From NCBI RefSeq assembly GCF_015278125.1, contig NZ_JADILO010000026.1:23498-87497 (forward strand): a DNA stretch of 64,000 nt, read 5' to 3'. Shown here one piece after another: positions 17,399 through 26,213 of the stretch. The stretch comes from Vibrio fluminensis (GTDB lineage: Bacteria > Pseudomonadota > Gammaproteobacteria > Enterobacterales > Vibrionaceae). Made by a program: the position numbers and the translations under genes. A model generated the notes under the pieces. That model did no database searches. It saw only the letters and a list, made by a program, of their open reading frames with translations, and had not been told where the DNA came from. The first letter of the stretch is position 1. Every line of letters begins with the position of its first letter.

Positions 17399-18574
17399 TT
17401 AAGCAACTTCTTTTACTTCGGTATCGTTAGGCGTTTGTTTTAATTTAGGGAGAGGGTTACGAGAGCCGACCGCTTCTTCTATTGAATTAAAGCCATCTTC
17501 TTTGAGCAATTTTACTAAGCCACGATTGATCTCATTGATGTTCTGTGGCCCATCAAAGATCATCGTGGTGATCATATGTAATAAACTTGCGCCAGAAGTG
17601 ATCTTCTCGTAAGCATCACGAGCGCTAAATACACCACCGACACCAATTATGGTCAGTTCTCCACGCGTACGTCGATAAACATGTCGAATCACATCTGTTG
17701 AGATCCTTTGCAGTGGCAATCCGCTCATTGCCCCTTTGTGGAAAGGTAACTCTTCTTTGACATACTCTTGATTGTGAGCTGGCTTAGCGAGGTTAGTCAA
17801 AACGACACCATCAATTTTGTGTTCAACACAGCAATCGACGATGGTGTTTATCTCTTCAATTTCCATATCGGCAGCGAGTTTGACATAAATTGGTCTCCCT
17901 TCAACTCGATTCTGATTGACCGCAATCAGCAGTGCATCGAGGTTACGTTTATCCACAAAAGGTTCGCCATCTTGTGTGTTTGGGCAACTGATGTTGATGG
18001 TGTAATAGTCTCCGATATCTTTAAACAACCGCATGGTTTTTACGTAGTCATCGATGGAATCTTGTAAGTCAAATTCGGGCGTAATGTTAGATTTTGCAGC
18101 ATTGATACCAACTTTAAGCTTACCGAAGTTTGTACCTTGCAGACGGGAAGATATCTTTTCAGCCCCTTGGTTATTCAAACCATACCAAACTAAGATAGAT
18201 TTAGATTTCACCATTCTAAATAGACGTTTACCCGGATTGCCGGGACAAACTTCGCCAGTAAATGAACCAAGCTCAGCTAGCCCGAAGCCAATAGAAGGGT
18301 AGATGCTTGTTAACTCGCCATCTTTATCAAAGCCAGCGGAAAGGCCAATTGGGTTTCGGTACTCCACGCCATCTACAGTGGTATTTAGGCTTTTGTGCTC
18401 AAAATTAAACAGTAGTGATGTTAGAGATTTAGTCAGTGGGTTTGAGCCTAAAAATACACCTACGCGTTTAAATAGGTAGTGAGCGTCTTCAGGATCCATT
18501 AAGAAAATAAGTGGGCGGATAACTCGATATAGGACTCTAAAGAAAAGATTCCTTAAACCAACAATGAAGCTCAT
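17399..18574 (-). CDS. Dihydroorotate dehydrogenase, class 2-like with catalytic-site cysteine
   Basis: FMN enzyme that oxidises dihydroorotate to orotate in pyrimidine synthesis. The 391 residues include an N-terminal amphipathic or hydrophobic segment and MDPEDAHYLF as in membrane-associated class 2 enzymes, then GLSAGFDKDGE, GLNNQGAE, and the FMN phosphate region IGVGGVFSARDAY. Class 2 enzymes usually carry SSPNT at the catalytic base; here it reads SCPNT with Cys at about 197, the residue used by class 1 enzymes. It is longer than the ~336-residue PyrD usual in Vibrio, so it may be a second, divergent copy. AAGGAGA precedes the ATG, and the upstream region holds a Fur-like box shared with the divergent gene. 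Confidence 0.8.
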   Translation of the reverse strand: MSFIVGLRNLFFRVLYRVIRPLIFLMDPEDAHYLFKRVGVFLGSNPLTKSLTSLLFNFEHKSLNTTVDGVEYRNPIGLSAGFDKDGELTSIYPSIGFGLAELGSFTGEVCPGNPGKRLFRMVKSKSILVWYGLNNQGAEKISSRLQGTNFGKLKVGINAAKSNITPEFDLQDSIDDYVKTMRLFKDIGDYYTINISCPNTQDGEPFVDKRNLDALLIAVNQNRVEGRPIYVKLAADMEIEEINTIVDCCVEHKIDGVVLTNLAKPAHNQEYVKEELPFHKGAMSGLPLQRISTDVIRHVYRRTRGELTIIGVGGVFSARDAYEKITSGASLLHMITTMIFDGPQNINEINRGLVKLLKEDGFNSIEEAVGSRNPLPKLKQTPNDTEVKEVA

Positions 18575-18645
18575 TGCTTTCTCCTTTACTTTTTATTTCA
18601 CGTGATTGTTGTCATAACCATTTGCAAGGCTACCTCATAAATCGT

Positions 18646-18664
18646 AATGGTAATTATTATCATT
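18646..18664. promoter_or_regulatory. Fur box
   Basis: AATGGTAAT-T-ATTATCATT is a 9-1-9 palindrome with one mismatch and matches the GATAATGATAATCATTATC consensus closely. It lies 42 bp upstream of the 18706 start, just before a TATATT -10-like element (18671-18676), and between divergent genes, so iron-dependent repression of one or both is expected. Confidence 0.8.
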
Positions 18665-18705
18665 TGGATCTATATTATGTGAAATTTGTGATATGAGGAG
18701 GGGTT

Positions 18706-19347
18706 ATGCACAGGATTATGGCTCATTTTATGAAGAAAAATCTGCAAAAGCGTTACAGGACAGATTTTATTGCGACTGAGGGCAGTACCAAGCAGTGGCA
18801 CTTTACGGGGCATTTTTACTATCTGCTTGATACCTTAAAGCTAAGTTATTCGAGTCAAGCGGGCTTAGTCACTTATGAAAGCATTAGTGAGGAATCATTA
18901 GGATCTTTGTGTAGAGAACTCAGTCGAGGAAATTGGACGCAACCGAATAAAATTGAGAATGTTCCAGCCTTGTTTACTTTGTCTGTGTGCGCAGTAACGT
19001 GGGAGAAATTGCATGGTCAAATGCGAGTTAAAGCTATACCCGATGCAGCCGCGTTGCGTTTTGAAGATATTGATTATCAAGCCTCCGAAGCTAAGTTTCA
19101 AAGCCCGTTTCGTAAAACTGATGATGCTGTTACGCCGATGGCCGATATTGGTGGTTTTGATAAAGAGATTAAGCGTGTTCGCAATATAACAACCGAAGAG
19201 TTTCTACAAATCTTAAGGGAGAATAATCAAACTGTTCCGATTGAACTGCGACAATCGATAAATGTTACAGCCAAAAATTTCGAATACCGTTTTACAGATG
19301 CTGAACAGTGTCTACTCACTAAGTTAGCGAATGAAATCGTAGATTAA
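18706..19347 (+). CDS. Unknown protein in Fur-regulated iron cluster
   Basis: A 213-residue protein of no recognised family. It has no signal peptide or membrane helix and is predicted cytoplasmic; the composition is mixed, with two isolated cysteines in the middle (SLCREL and SVCAVTW) and no CxxC cluster of the siderophore-reductase type. The start has a strong ribosome site (GAGGAGGGG) 2-5 nt upstream. It is preceded by a good Fur box and followed after ~160 bp by a siderophore esterase and a TonB-dependent receptor. A role in iron or siderophore metabolism is therefore inferred from context only. Confidence 0.75.
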   Translation: MHRIMAHFMKKNLQKRYRTDFIATEGSTKQWHFTGHFYYLLDTLKLSYSSQAGLVTYESISEESLGSLCRELSRGNWTQPNKIENVPALFTLSVCAVTWEKLHGQMRVKAIPDAAALRFEDIDYQASEAKFQSPFRKTDDAVTPMADIGGFDKEIKRVRNITTEEFLQILRENNQTVPIELRQSINVTAKNFEYRFTDAEQCLLTKLANEIVD

Positions 19348-19468
19348 AAGGCATACAAAGTTAGAAGACATTTATTATTTTGCAACTTATGTAATGTGTT
19401 ACACCGTGTAATGTGATCTATAAGGATCAAATATTATAACCACCCCTTTCATTAGATTCGCGCATGGT

Positions 19469-19508
19469 TATAATTTTCATTCTCAATTGCGAGTGAGAAT
19501 TATTATTA
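19469..19508 (+). promoter_or_regulatory. Promoter with Fur-like sites before the siderophore esterase
   Basis: A TATAAT -10 (19469-19474) is followed by ATTCTCA (19479-19485) and TGAGAAT (19494-19500), perfect inverted copies 8 nt apart. The right copy continues as TGAGAAT-T-ATTATTA, a 7-1-7 Fur-type arrangement ending at the start codon. A second iron-responsive promoter inside the cluster is likely. Confidence 0.6.
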
Positions 19509-21067
19509 TGAAGAGTGTTGTGATTTCTCTTTTAGCATCATTAACGACAACAGCAGTTCACGCGGTCAGTGAAATTGAAGAAACGTTAACGATATCGAAT
19601 GATTACCGAGCTGAGATAAACGTTGATGAGACGAGCTACATACGCGGCAGTGTTGAGGGCGATAAGTCGTTAGCGTTTGCCAGAATTGTTGATTCACAAG
19701 GTCGAGTCGTAAAAACAATTATCGATGAAGGTTTGCGTGATGGTGAGATTTTTTGGCTAGCAACAACGCCAGGTAAATATATTTTGGAAGTTGTTACGCA
19801 GGAAAAAGAGAATCAAATTAAAGTGGTGGTTGAAGAAAAATCACTCAAATCTGATCAAAGTGTCAATCCGAATGAGTCACCAATTAGTCCCAAATTAATT
19901 GAGGTTAGCAAAAGCCTTTCTGCGGGTATCGAAGATGCAGAAAAACTGTTTTGGCAACAAATTGCGCTGAAAGGTACGCCGTTAATCGAACCCAACCATG
20001 ATGGTAGTGCCATCGTTACTTTTTTATGGAGAGGTGATGAACATAATGTTCGTCTGTTTGGCGCACCTTATGATGGCCATGTTTATCTCTCACGATTAAA
20101 GAATAGTGACATTTGGCACAAAAGCTACCAAGTCCCAAACGGTAGCAGGCTTTCTTATCGTATGGCTCCAAATGTTCCGCAACTTTCCGGCTTTGAGTGG
20201 ATTGAACAGCGACGAGCTGTACTGGCCACAGCACAAACGGATCCGCTCAATATCCGACCTAAATTCGTTGCTGCAAATGATAAGTTTGGTGATGCATCTA
20301 CGATGGAATACGGTAATGTGTTTTCTGATCAATACACCTTGGAGTTAGGTTCAGCTCAAGGACAAGTTGAATCCTATCAACTGGCGAGTGATATTCTCAA
20401 CAATACCCGTTCGGTTAAAGTCTATTTACCGCATCAAAAATACCAAGTAGCGAAAGATGCGCCACTATTGATTGTATTCGATGGCGACCAATACTTATCG
20501 CGCGTTCCGACACCAACAATTTTAGACAACCTCATTGCAGCGAAAAAAATACCGCCACTTCGAGCGATTTTCATCAATCATCCTACTAGCAAATTGCGTG
20601 GAACAGAACTGCCACCCAATTCGGATTTTGCTGAATTTATGGCGACCGAGTTGATTCCTTGGGTGAAACAAACATTCCAAATTGCCCCACCTGCAAACAA
20701 AACCATCCTTACAGGCTCGAGTTATGGGGGGCTGGCGTCGATGTACGTCGCTCACCAATATCCAGCAATCTTTGGCAATGTCCTCAGTCAGTCGGGTTCC
20801 TTTTGGTGGGCGCCTAGCCGACTGCAAAAGGAATGGTTGACCAAACAGATCAGTCAATCCCCGGAAAACAGCCTGAAAATCTATATGAATGCAGGACTGT
20901 TTGAGCAGAAACCAGATCGCGCAAGCATTATTGATACCAATAGAAAGTTGTATCAAGTACTGCAAGAAAAACACTATGACGTGAAGTTCGACGAGCTCGC
21001 AAGTGGACATGACTACTATAGCTGGCGAGTAACTATCGCTAACGGGCTTGACTATTTATTTCAGTAA
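19508..21067 (+). CDS. Periplasmic siderophore esterase (Fes/IroE-like alpha/beta hydrolase)
   Basis: Likely hydrolyses the ester backbone of a catecholate siderophore such as enterobactin to release iron. From the ATG at 19508 it starts MKSVVISLLASLTTTAVHA, a signal peptide. Next comes a ~100-residue beta-rich domain resembling bacterial PPC-type domains, then a Fes-type N-domain (about 140-250), and the hydrolase core with VFDGDQYL, the nucleophile elbow GSSYGG (Ser about 405) and a C-terminal His in SGHDYYSW. The signal peptide would place cleavage in the periplasm, unlike cytoplasmic Fes. It is 38 bp from the receptor gene, so they form an operon. Frame extension upstream to 19487 lacks support. 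Confidence 0.85.
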   Translation: MKSVVISLLASLTTTAVHAVSEIEETLTISNDYRAEINVDETSYIRGSVEGDKSLAFARIVDSQGRVVKTIIDEGLRDGEIFWLATTPGKYILEVVTQEKENQIKVVVEEKSLKSDQSVNPNESPISPKLIEVSKSLSAGIEDAEKLFWQQIALKGTPLIEPNHDGSAIVTFLWRGDEHNVRLFGAPYDGHVYLSRLKNSDIWHKSYQVPNGSRLSYRMAPNVPQLSGFEWIEQRRAVLATAQTDPLNIRPKFVAANDKFGDASTMEYGNVFSDQYTLELGSAQGQVESYQLASDILNNTRSVKVYLPHQKYQVAKDAPLLIVFDGDQYLSRVPTPTILDNLIAAKKIPPLRAIFINHPTSKLRGTELPPNSDFAEFMATELIPWVKQTFQIAPPANKTILTGSSYGGLASMYVAHQYPAIFGNVLSQSGSFWWAPSRLQKEWLTKQISQSPENSLKIYMNAGLFEQKPDRASIIDTNRKLYQVLQEKHYDVKFDELASGHDYYSWRVTIANGLDYLFQ

Positions 21068-21105
21068 AAACAAAAAATTATATAACCATTAATTAAGGAA
21101 AAATT

Positions 21106-23082
21106 ATGGATATGTTTAAGCGCCCCACTACTTTGGTTGCAGCGCTAGGGGTTGTTGTTGCCCCGACTTTTGCCCAAGATAGTTCCGTTGATGTATCGGA
21201 AGTTATGGTCGTGACCGCCACAAAAAGTGAGGTTTCATTGCAAGATGCTCCTGCCTCGCTAACGGTGGTGACGGAAGAGGATCTTAATCGATTACCGGCC
21301 ACTGATATTACGACTGCTTTAGAAAGTGTCGCAGGGGTCAGGATTGCAAGAACAACAGGTAGCGAACCTAAGATCATCATTCGTGGGCTGAAAAACCAAT
21401 ACTCTTCGAATGATAACTTTGCTTTAGTACTAGTCAATGGCCGCCGAATTAGTTCAAGCGAAACGGTGATTCGAGGAGCTGGCTTTGACTTATCTAGCAT
21501 ACCTATGAGTGCTATTGAGAGAGTGGAAGTGATTCGTGGGCCGATGTCTGCACTCTATGGCAGTGAGGCGATTGGTGGTGTGGTGAACATTATTCTCAAG
21601 AAGCCAACCAATGAAACCCAAGGTAATGTCTCTTTTACCTATAGCAAACCTAAAGATGACAACCCAGTCGATGCAGCGCCCAAAGCTGATGGTGGTTTTA
21701 ATAACTTCCGCGGTTTTGTCAGCGGCGCTGTGGTAGAGGATAAGCTTCTTTATACTGCAGCGGTTGATGTTAGCCAGCGAGATGAGTGGTTCCCTGATAA
21801 CGCAACAGACAACTTCAATCCTACCTCGGAACAAGAGAGAACGAGTCTCAACACAAGTCTAACCTGGCTCGCGAGCGACTCCACCAATGTCATATTGGAT
21901 TTAGGCTACATCGATGATCAGCGCGTCGATTTAGCCATTAGCCGTGGTTCTTTAGTAGAGAGTAATTACGATACCAGTAAATTTACGGCAGGCTTAGCAT
22001 TGGAAAACGAGTGGAGTTGGGGAGATTCCGACTTACGTTACTTCTATGAGCGAAGCTTTGTTGATGAAGATCATTGGCATCCGGCAGTGGGTATGGCTCA
22101 GATAGAACAAAAAAACCATAGTCTAGATGGTAATGTGTCATTTGAGTTAGCTGAAATCCACTACTTGACGACTGGCTTTGATCTTTCTTACTCCACTTTA
22201 GAAAATGACCGTGACTATGTTTCAAAACCAAGTGCCCGTCAAAGTGCCGTTTATATTCAAGATGAAATAACCTTGACGGATGATTTAGCTCTTACGTTAA
22301 GTGGGCGTTTTACTCATCACGATCAGTTTGGTAGCGATATCAGTCCTCGCGCGTACTTGGTCTTCAATGCTACCGAAAGTTTGACATTTAAAGGTGGTTA
22401 CGGAGAAGGCTTTAAAGCACCGACAATGTTCCAATCAGATGAAAACTTCCGCCTGATTAGTTGTGGTGGTAGTTGTTACTTGGTGGGTAATCCAGACTTG
22501 AAGCCGCAAAGCTCAAAGACTTATGAGTTTTCTACACTCTACCATCAGCCAAGTTGGTTCGTACAAGGGACCGTTTTCTTCAACCAAGTTAACGATCTTA
22601 TTGATCGCGATACAACAACCTCGGTGGGCACGGCACCAGATGGAAAACCACTGATTCAATATGTGAACTATGACTCGGTTGAGACCAGAGGTATTGAGTT
22701 AGAAAGTGAGTTTGATATCACTGATACGGTCTTTTTAGCAGCGAATGCGACTTACATCGATACCGAAGATAAAACCACAGGGGAAGAGTTAACTTATTCA
22801 CCGGATTGGTTGGCGAATGCGACGGTCACTTGGACGCCATCCTACAATTGGAACTTGTTTGCAGGCGTTAACTATGTGGGCAAGCAAGTTAACAGTGATG
22901 ACAAACAGCTGTCTGGTTATGAGGTTGTAGACGTTGGTGCTGGCTACCAAGTGAGTGATGCGCTTTCTGTTAGTTTTGGCATTACTAACTTGCTAGATGA
23001 ACGTCTTGATGAATCAGAAGATGAGTATGAAGAACAAGAGTTTGGTCGTACTTATTATCTAAAACTAGATGTCGATTTTTAG
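21106..23082 (+). CDS. TonB-dependent catecholate siderophore receptor (IrgA/FepA-like)
   Basis: Outer-membrane receptor of 658 residues. A signal peptide ends near TFA-QDS, followed by a TonB box (SEVMVVTATK), the plug domain (about 45-155, with VEVIRGPMSALYGSEAIGGVVNI) and a 22-strand barrel ending in an aromatic residue (LKLDVDF). The RGPMSALYGSEAIGG block and the barrel layout resemble V. cholerae IrgA and VctA, which take up enterobactin-type siderophores. Coupling to the upstream esterase supports a tricatecholate substrate. It is followed by a strong terminator. The exact ligand is not determinable here. Confidence 0.9.
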   Translation: MDMFKRPTTLVAALGVVVAPTFAQDSSVDVSEVMVVTATKSEVSLQDAPASLTVVTEEDLNRLPATDITTALESVAGVRIARTTGSEPKIIIRGLKNQYSSNDNFALVLVNGRRISSSETVIRGAGFDLSSIPMSAIERVEVIRGPMSALYGSEAIGGVVNIILKKPTNETQGNVSFTYSKPKDDNPVDAAPKADGGFNNFRGFVSGAVVEDKLLYTAAVDVSQRDEWFPDNATDNFNPTSEQERTSLNTSLTWLASDSTNVILDLGYIDDQRVDLAISRGSLVESNYDTSKFTAGLALENEWSWGDSDLRYFYERSFVDEDHWHPAVGMAQIEQKNHSLDGNVSFELAEIHYLTTGFDLSYSTLENDRDYVSKPSARQSAVYIQDEITLTDDLALTLSGRFTHHDQFGSDISPRAYLVFNATESLTFKGGYGEGFKAPTMFQSDENFRLISCGGSCYLVGNPDLKPQSSKTYEFSTLYHQPSWFVQGTVFFNQVNDLIDRDTTTSVGTAPDGKPLIQYVNYDSVETRGIELESEFDITDTVFLAANATYIDTEDKTTGEELTYSPDWLANATVTWTPSYNWNLFAGVNYVGKQVNSDDKQLSGYEVVDVGAGYQVSDALSVSFGITNLLDERLDESEDEYEEQEFGRTYYLKLDVDF

Positions 23083-23099
23083 GTTGAATTGATACTTTT

Positions 23100-23123
23100 A
23101 GGGCTTAGCCATCACTAAGCCCT
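23100..23123 (+). terminator. Terminator of siderophore receptor operon
   Basis: AGGGCTTAG, a 6-nt loop and CTAAGCCCT form a perfect 9-bp stem followed by TATT, 18 bp after the receptor stop. Confidence 0.8.
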
Positions 23124-23223
23124 TATTCTGGCTCTGTCATAAAAAATTCACGATAAATCTGATTGTTAATTAGCCAAATTTTCATATTATTGTAATTAAG
23201 ATGTCATATTAAGTGAGGTGGTT

Positions 23224-23337
23224 ATGAGAGAACAAGAAATGATACAACCTTCCAATTTTGGAGTGATTAGCCGTACTTGCATTTTTTCGCTGGCAGGTAT
23301 TGTAAGTGTGTTCTTCCTAGTTCAACACATTATCTAG
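23224..23337 (+). CDS. Possible small single-pass membrane protein (37 aa)
   Basis: A short open frame begins MREQEMIQPSNFGVISR and continues into a hydrophobic stretch (IFSLAGIVSVFFLVQHII), which would be one membrane helix with a soluble N-terminus. GTGAGG lies 5 nt before the ATG. No family is recognised, and it stands alone between the receptor terminator and the two-component genes. The ribosome site and helix make it plausible, but the short length keeps confidence low. Confidence 0.4.
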   Translation: MREQEMIQPSNFGVISRTCIFSLAGIVSVFFLVQHII

Positions 23338-23859
23338 TAAAGCAGTATCAAGTATGTGGGTACTAACATTGTACCCTTATCCTATAGCGCCCACATATTT
23401 TATTAGTTAGTTTGAAGTCTGAGTTTAGCCATTAGACAGACTTAAAATGGCTAACGATTGCCTACCTCTTATCTCCAATCGATACGCTCAACGGCCAAAA
23501 AATTCTTATAGCCGAGTGACACCTTAACCAATAACAAAATACTTGTTGGGTGACATGAAATGGTGAGTTTGCTAAAAACTTCGCTTTACTTGAAAATGCA
23601 CCTTCAAAACCGTTAAAACAACAATTAAGTTGTTCTTCATCGTGCTTTTAGCTACTCAGTTTTTCCTAATTGTTCAGTAATTAGGCGATAACATTGGTCG
23701 TTGAGTGATAAATGTGCGCAATATCTATCTCAGCATGCAATTGTTAACAAAGTGTGAAATAAGTCTGAGGTGAGTTCAAACAATGACAAGATATTACTCT
23801 CACTTAGCGCGTGAAATCATAAAATTCCAGTATGAGCCTTTGTAGATGGAAAGTCGTGA
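23338..23859. other. Long intergenic stretch without recognised gene
   Basis: About 520 bp. Only short inverted repeats were seen: TAGCCATT with AATGGCTA near 23426-23455, and CCTAATT with AATTAGG near 23665-23685. The right end should hold the promoter of the response regulator gene. No convincing coding region or RNA gene was found. Confidence 0.5.
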
Positions 23860-24591
23860 GTGAATGCCCACATACTGGTTGTCGATGATGATCAAGAAAT
23901 TCGAGATTTGCTTGATGAGTACCTCACTAAATCAGGCTATCAAGTCAGTACGGTCAAAGATGGTGTGGAGCTTAAAGCGCAACTACAACACGCATACCCA
24001 GACTTAATCCTGCTGGATGTCATGTTACCTGGCGATGATGGCTTTACTCTTTGTCAGCAAATCAGACGCGATTCGGATGTGCCGATTATCATGCTGACCG
24101 CCGTCTCTGACGATACCGATCAAATTATTGGTTTGGAAATTGGCGCAGATGATTATATTGCGAAGCCATTTAGCCCTCGCCATTTAATTGCCCGAATAAA
24201 AGCCGTATTGAGGCGAAGCCAGAAAAATCACCAGCGAACTGAAGATGTGCTAGTTAATGCGGTACCTAAATCGATAGTTTTCGGTGATTGGCGTTTAGAT
24301 ACGTTAGCTCATAAACTCACCCACCTAGATAATCAACAGCAGCATGATCTATCAGGCAGTGACTTTACCTTGTTGATGCTGTTTTTGTCTCGACCTAATG
24401 AGGTGCTTGATCGCGACACCATTTCCGTTGCGACTCGCGGGCGAGAAGCTTTACCTTTTGAACGAGGGATTGACGTCCAGTTAAGTCGCTTGCGACAGCG
24501 ATTGGGTGACAGTGGTAAGTACCCTAGTTATATCAAAACCATGCGTGGTAATGGTTATATCCTCTCTGTTCCTGTCAATTACGAACACTAA
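23860..24591 (+). CDS. OmpR-family response regulator (GltR-like)
   Basis: A 243-residue regulator starting from GTG, with GGAAAG upstream. The receiver domain has the acidic pair in VVDDD, the phospho-acceptor Asp about 53 (LLDVMLPGDDG) and the Lys in IAKPFSPRHL. The C-terminal winged-helix domain (about 145-240) ends GNGYILSVPV. The sensor kinase follows 16 bp later and a sugar ABC transporter after that. In Pseudomonas, GltR/GtrS sits beside and controls the homologous glucose transporter GtsABCD; the same logic is inferred here. Confidence 0.88.
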   Translation: MNAHILVVDDDQEIRDLLDEYLTKSGYQVSTVKDGVELKAQLQHAYPDLILLDVMLPGDDGFTLCQQIRRDSDVPIIMLTAVSDDTDQIIGLEIGADDYIAKPFSPRHLIARIKAVLRRSQKNHQRTEDVLVNAVPKSIVFGDWRLDTLAHKLTHLDNQQQHDLSGSDFTLLMLFLSRPNEVLDRDTISVATRGREALPFERGIDVQLSRLRQRLGDSGKYPSYIKTMRGNGYILSVPVNYEH

Positions 24592-24607
24592 TGAGTTGGA
24601 GAGAGTC

Positions 24608-26035
24608 ATGCGCATGAATTCGTTAGTCTCTCGAACATTGGCTTTGACCTTGTTTGCGGCACTTGTCGCACAACTTATTGCGACAACCATTTGGTACACA
24701 GAGTCTAAAAAGCGGGAAATTGAAGGGATCACCTCGACATCGGAAAGCTTGGCCAATATGTTTGCCTCGACGGTGACATTCTTTGAATCTTTACCAGTTA
24801 GTTATCGTCACATTGTACTTAATCAGATCCGCAATATGGGCGGAACACGTTTCTTTGTCTCATTTAATAAGCAGAAGCTGACGGTTGAGCCTATCAAAGA
24901 TAATGCATTAAAGCGGGCGTCTGTCGGGGCGATTGAAGGCGTATTGCAACAAAAATTACCTCGAGTAAATTCTATTGATGTTGACTTCTCTTTAAGACAA
25001 AACTTACGTTTACTCAAAAACGATCTTTATTTAGTCGACCTGCCCAAATCTTGGGTACAGCATACCCTTACTCTGGCACCAATTGATCCTCCTGTACTGG
25101 TTGTACAGATAGAACTTGCTGCAAATCAATGGCTTTATATAGCAGCGATTTTGCCCGCCCCCTACATGAATTTAGACGACAGTATTTTTAGCCAAGAGCA
25201 GTGGTGGTTTTTGGCCATTTCAACATCATTGCTACTAGGGCTGACTTTTTTGCTGATGCGTCAGCAAATTAAACCCTTAAAACGTTTAGCAAAAGCGGCG
25301 AATGAGATGAGTTTAAATGTTGAGCAACCAGCGATAAAAGAAGAGGGAGCCAGTGAATTAATCACTGCGACACGTGCATTTAATCGTATGCAGCGCCGCA
25401 TACAGCGATATATTGCCGATCGTGAGCAGCTGTTTTCTTCTATCTCTCACGATCTAAAAACTCCCATTACACGCTTAAGACTGCGCAGTGAATTGCTTGA
25501 AGACGACAACAAGCGAGACAAATTTAATAAAGATCTCGATGAACTAGAGATCCTAGTGAAAGGCGCTTTACAGTGCGTTAAAGACACGGATCTGCACGAG
25601 AATAATGCGGAGATTGATATCACTGCTTTGTTGCATTCAATCGCAGAGCCGTTCAATCAAACCCAATTGAAGATAACGATTGATGCTCAACCGGCTTTGC
25701 TGGTGATGGCAAAGCCGTTAGCGCTCAAAAGAGTGTTCAGCAATTTGCTGGATAACGCAGTTAAATATGGCAATCAGGCGCATGTGGTGGCAAAGCCACT
25801 CGATAAAGGGGTGATGGTGACGATTTTAGATGAGGGTCCCGGCGTTCCCGATCATTTACTTGAAGCAGTATTTGAACCTTATTGCCGTCTTAAGCCAGAT
25901 TTAGAGGGGCATGGGTTAGGGCTGGGAATCTGTCGTAATATTGTTCATGGGCATGGTGGAGATCTCATTTTAAGCAATCGCCCTCAAGGTGGGCTGCATG
26001 TCGAACTCTTTGTTCCATCAGGCTTAGATGGTTAA
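24608..26035 (+). CDS. Sensor histidine kinase (EnvZ/GtrS-like)
   Basis: Membrane sensor of about 475 residues paired with the upstream regulator. The start at 24608 is chosen because GGAGAG precedes it; the frame extends upstream but overlaps the regulator gene. The first transmembrane helix is about residues 10-28, a periplasmic domain spans about 30-195, and the second helix is about 198-218. A HAMP linker follows, then the dimerisation helix with the phospho-His (SSISHDLKTPITRLRLR, His about 281). The ATPase domain shows NLLDNAVKYG, DEGPGVP and GHGLGLGI. The sensed signal is unknown; a sugar or its catabolite is inferred from the adjacent transporter. Confidence 0.88.
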   Translation: MRMNSLVSRTLALTLFAALVAQLIATTIWYTESKKREIEGITSTSESLANMFASTVTFFESLPVSYRHIVLNQIRNMGGTRFFVSFNKQKLTVEPIKDNALKRASVGAIEGVLQQKLPRVNSIDVDFSLRQNLRLLKNDLYLVDLPKSWVQHTLTLAPIDPPVLVVQIELAANQWLYIAAILPAPYMNLDDSIFSQEQWWFLAISTSLLLGLTFLLMRQQIKPLKRLAKAANEMSLNVEQPAIKEEGASELITATRAFNRMQRRIQRYIADREQLFSSISHDLKTPITRLRLRSELLEDDNKRDKFNKDLDELEILVKGALQCVKDTDLHENNAEIDITALLHSIAEPFNQTQLKITIDAQPALLVMAKPLALKRVFSNLLDNAVKYGNQAHVVAKPLDKGVMVTILDEGPGVPDHLLEAVFEPYCRLKPDLEGHGLGLGICRNIVHGHGGDLILSNRPQGGLHVELFVPSGLDG

Positions 26036-26213
26036 TGTAACAGGAATGTTACTGTGTTTTTACGATTTGTTTCAAACGGCTTGTTTTCAATTGGTTAGAC
26101 TCAATGTCGAACATAACAAACGAGCTCCAAGTGTAAGAAAACGCGCAAAATACCGCGCAGGGAGGTGTTTTCACACTGGCGTTTAAAGTCTAGTCCTGAC
26201 AAGGAAGATAACG

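Noticed and set aside
20522..21010. 162-codon antisense frame within the siderophore esterase gene
   Set aside because: Shadow of a real hydrolase gene; no ribosome site or motif.
24506..24607. Upstream extension of the sensor kinase frame
   Set aside because: It overlaps the response regulator gene; GGAGAG and a typical membrane start favour 24608.
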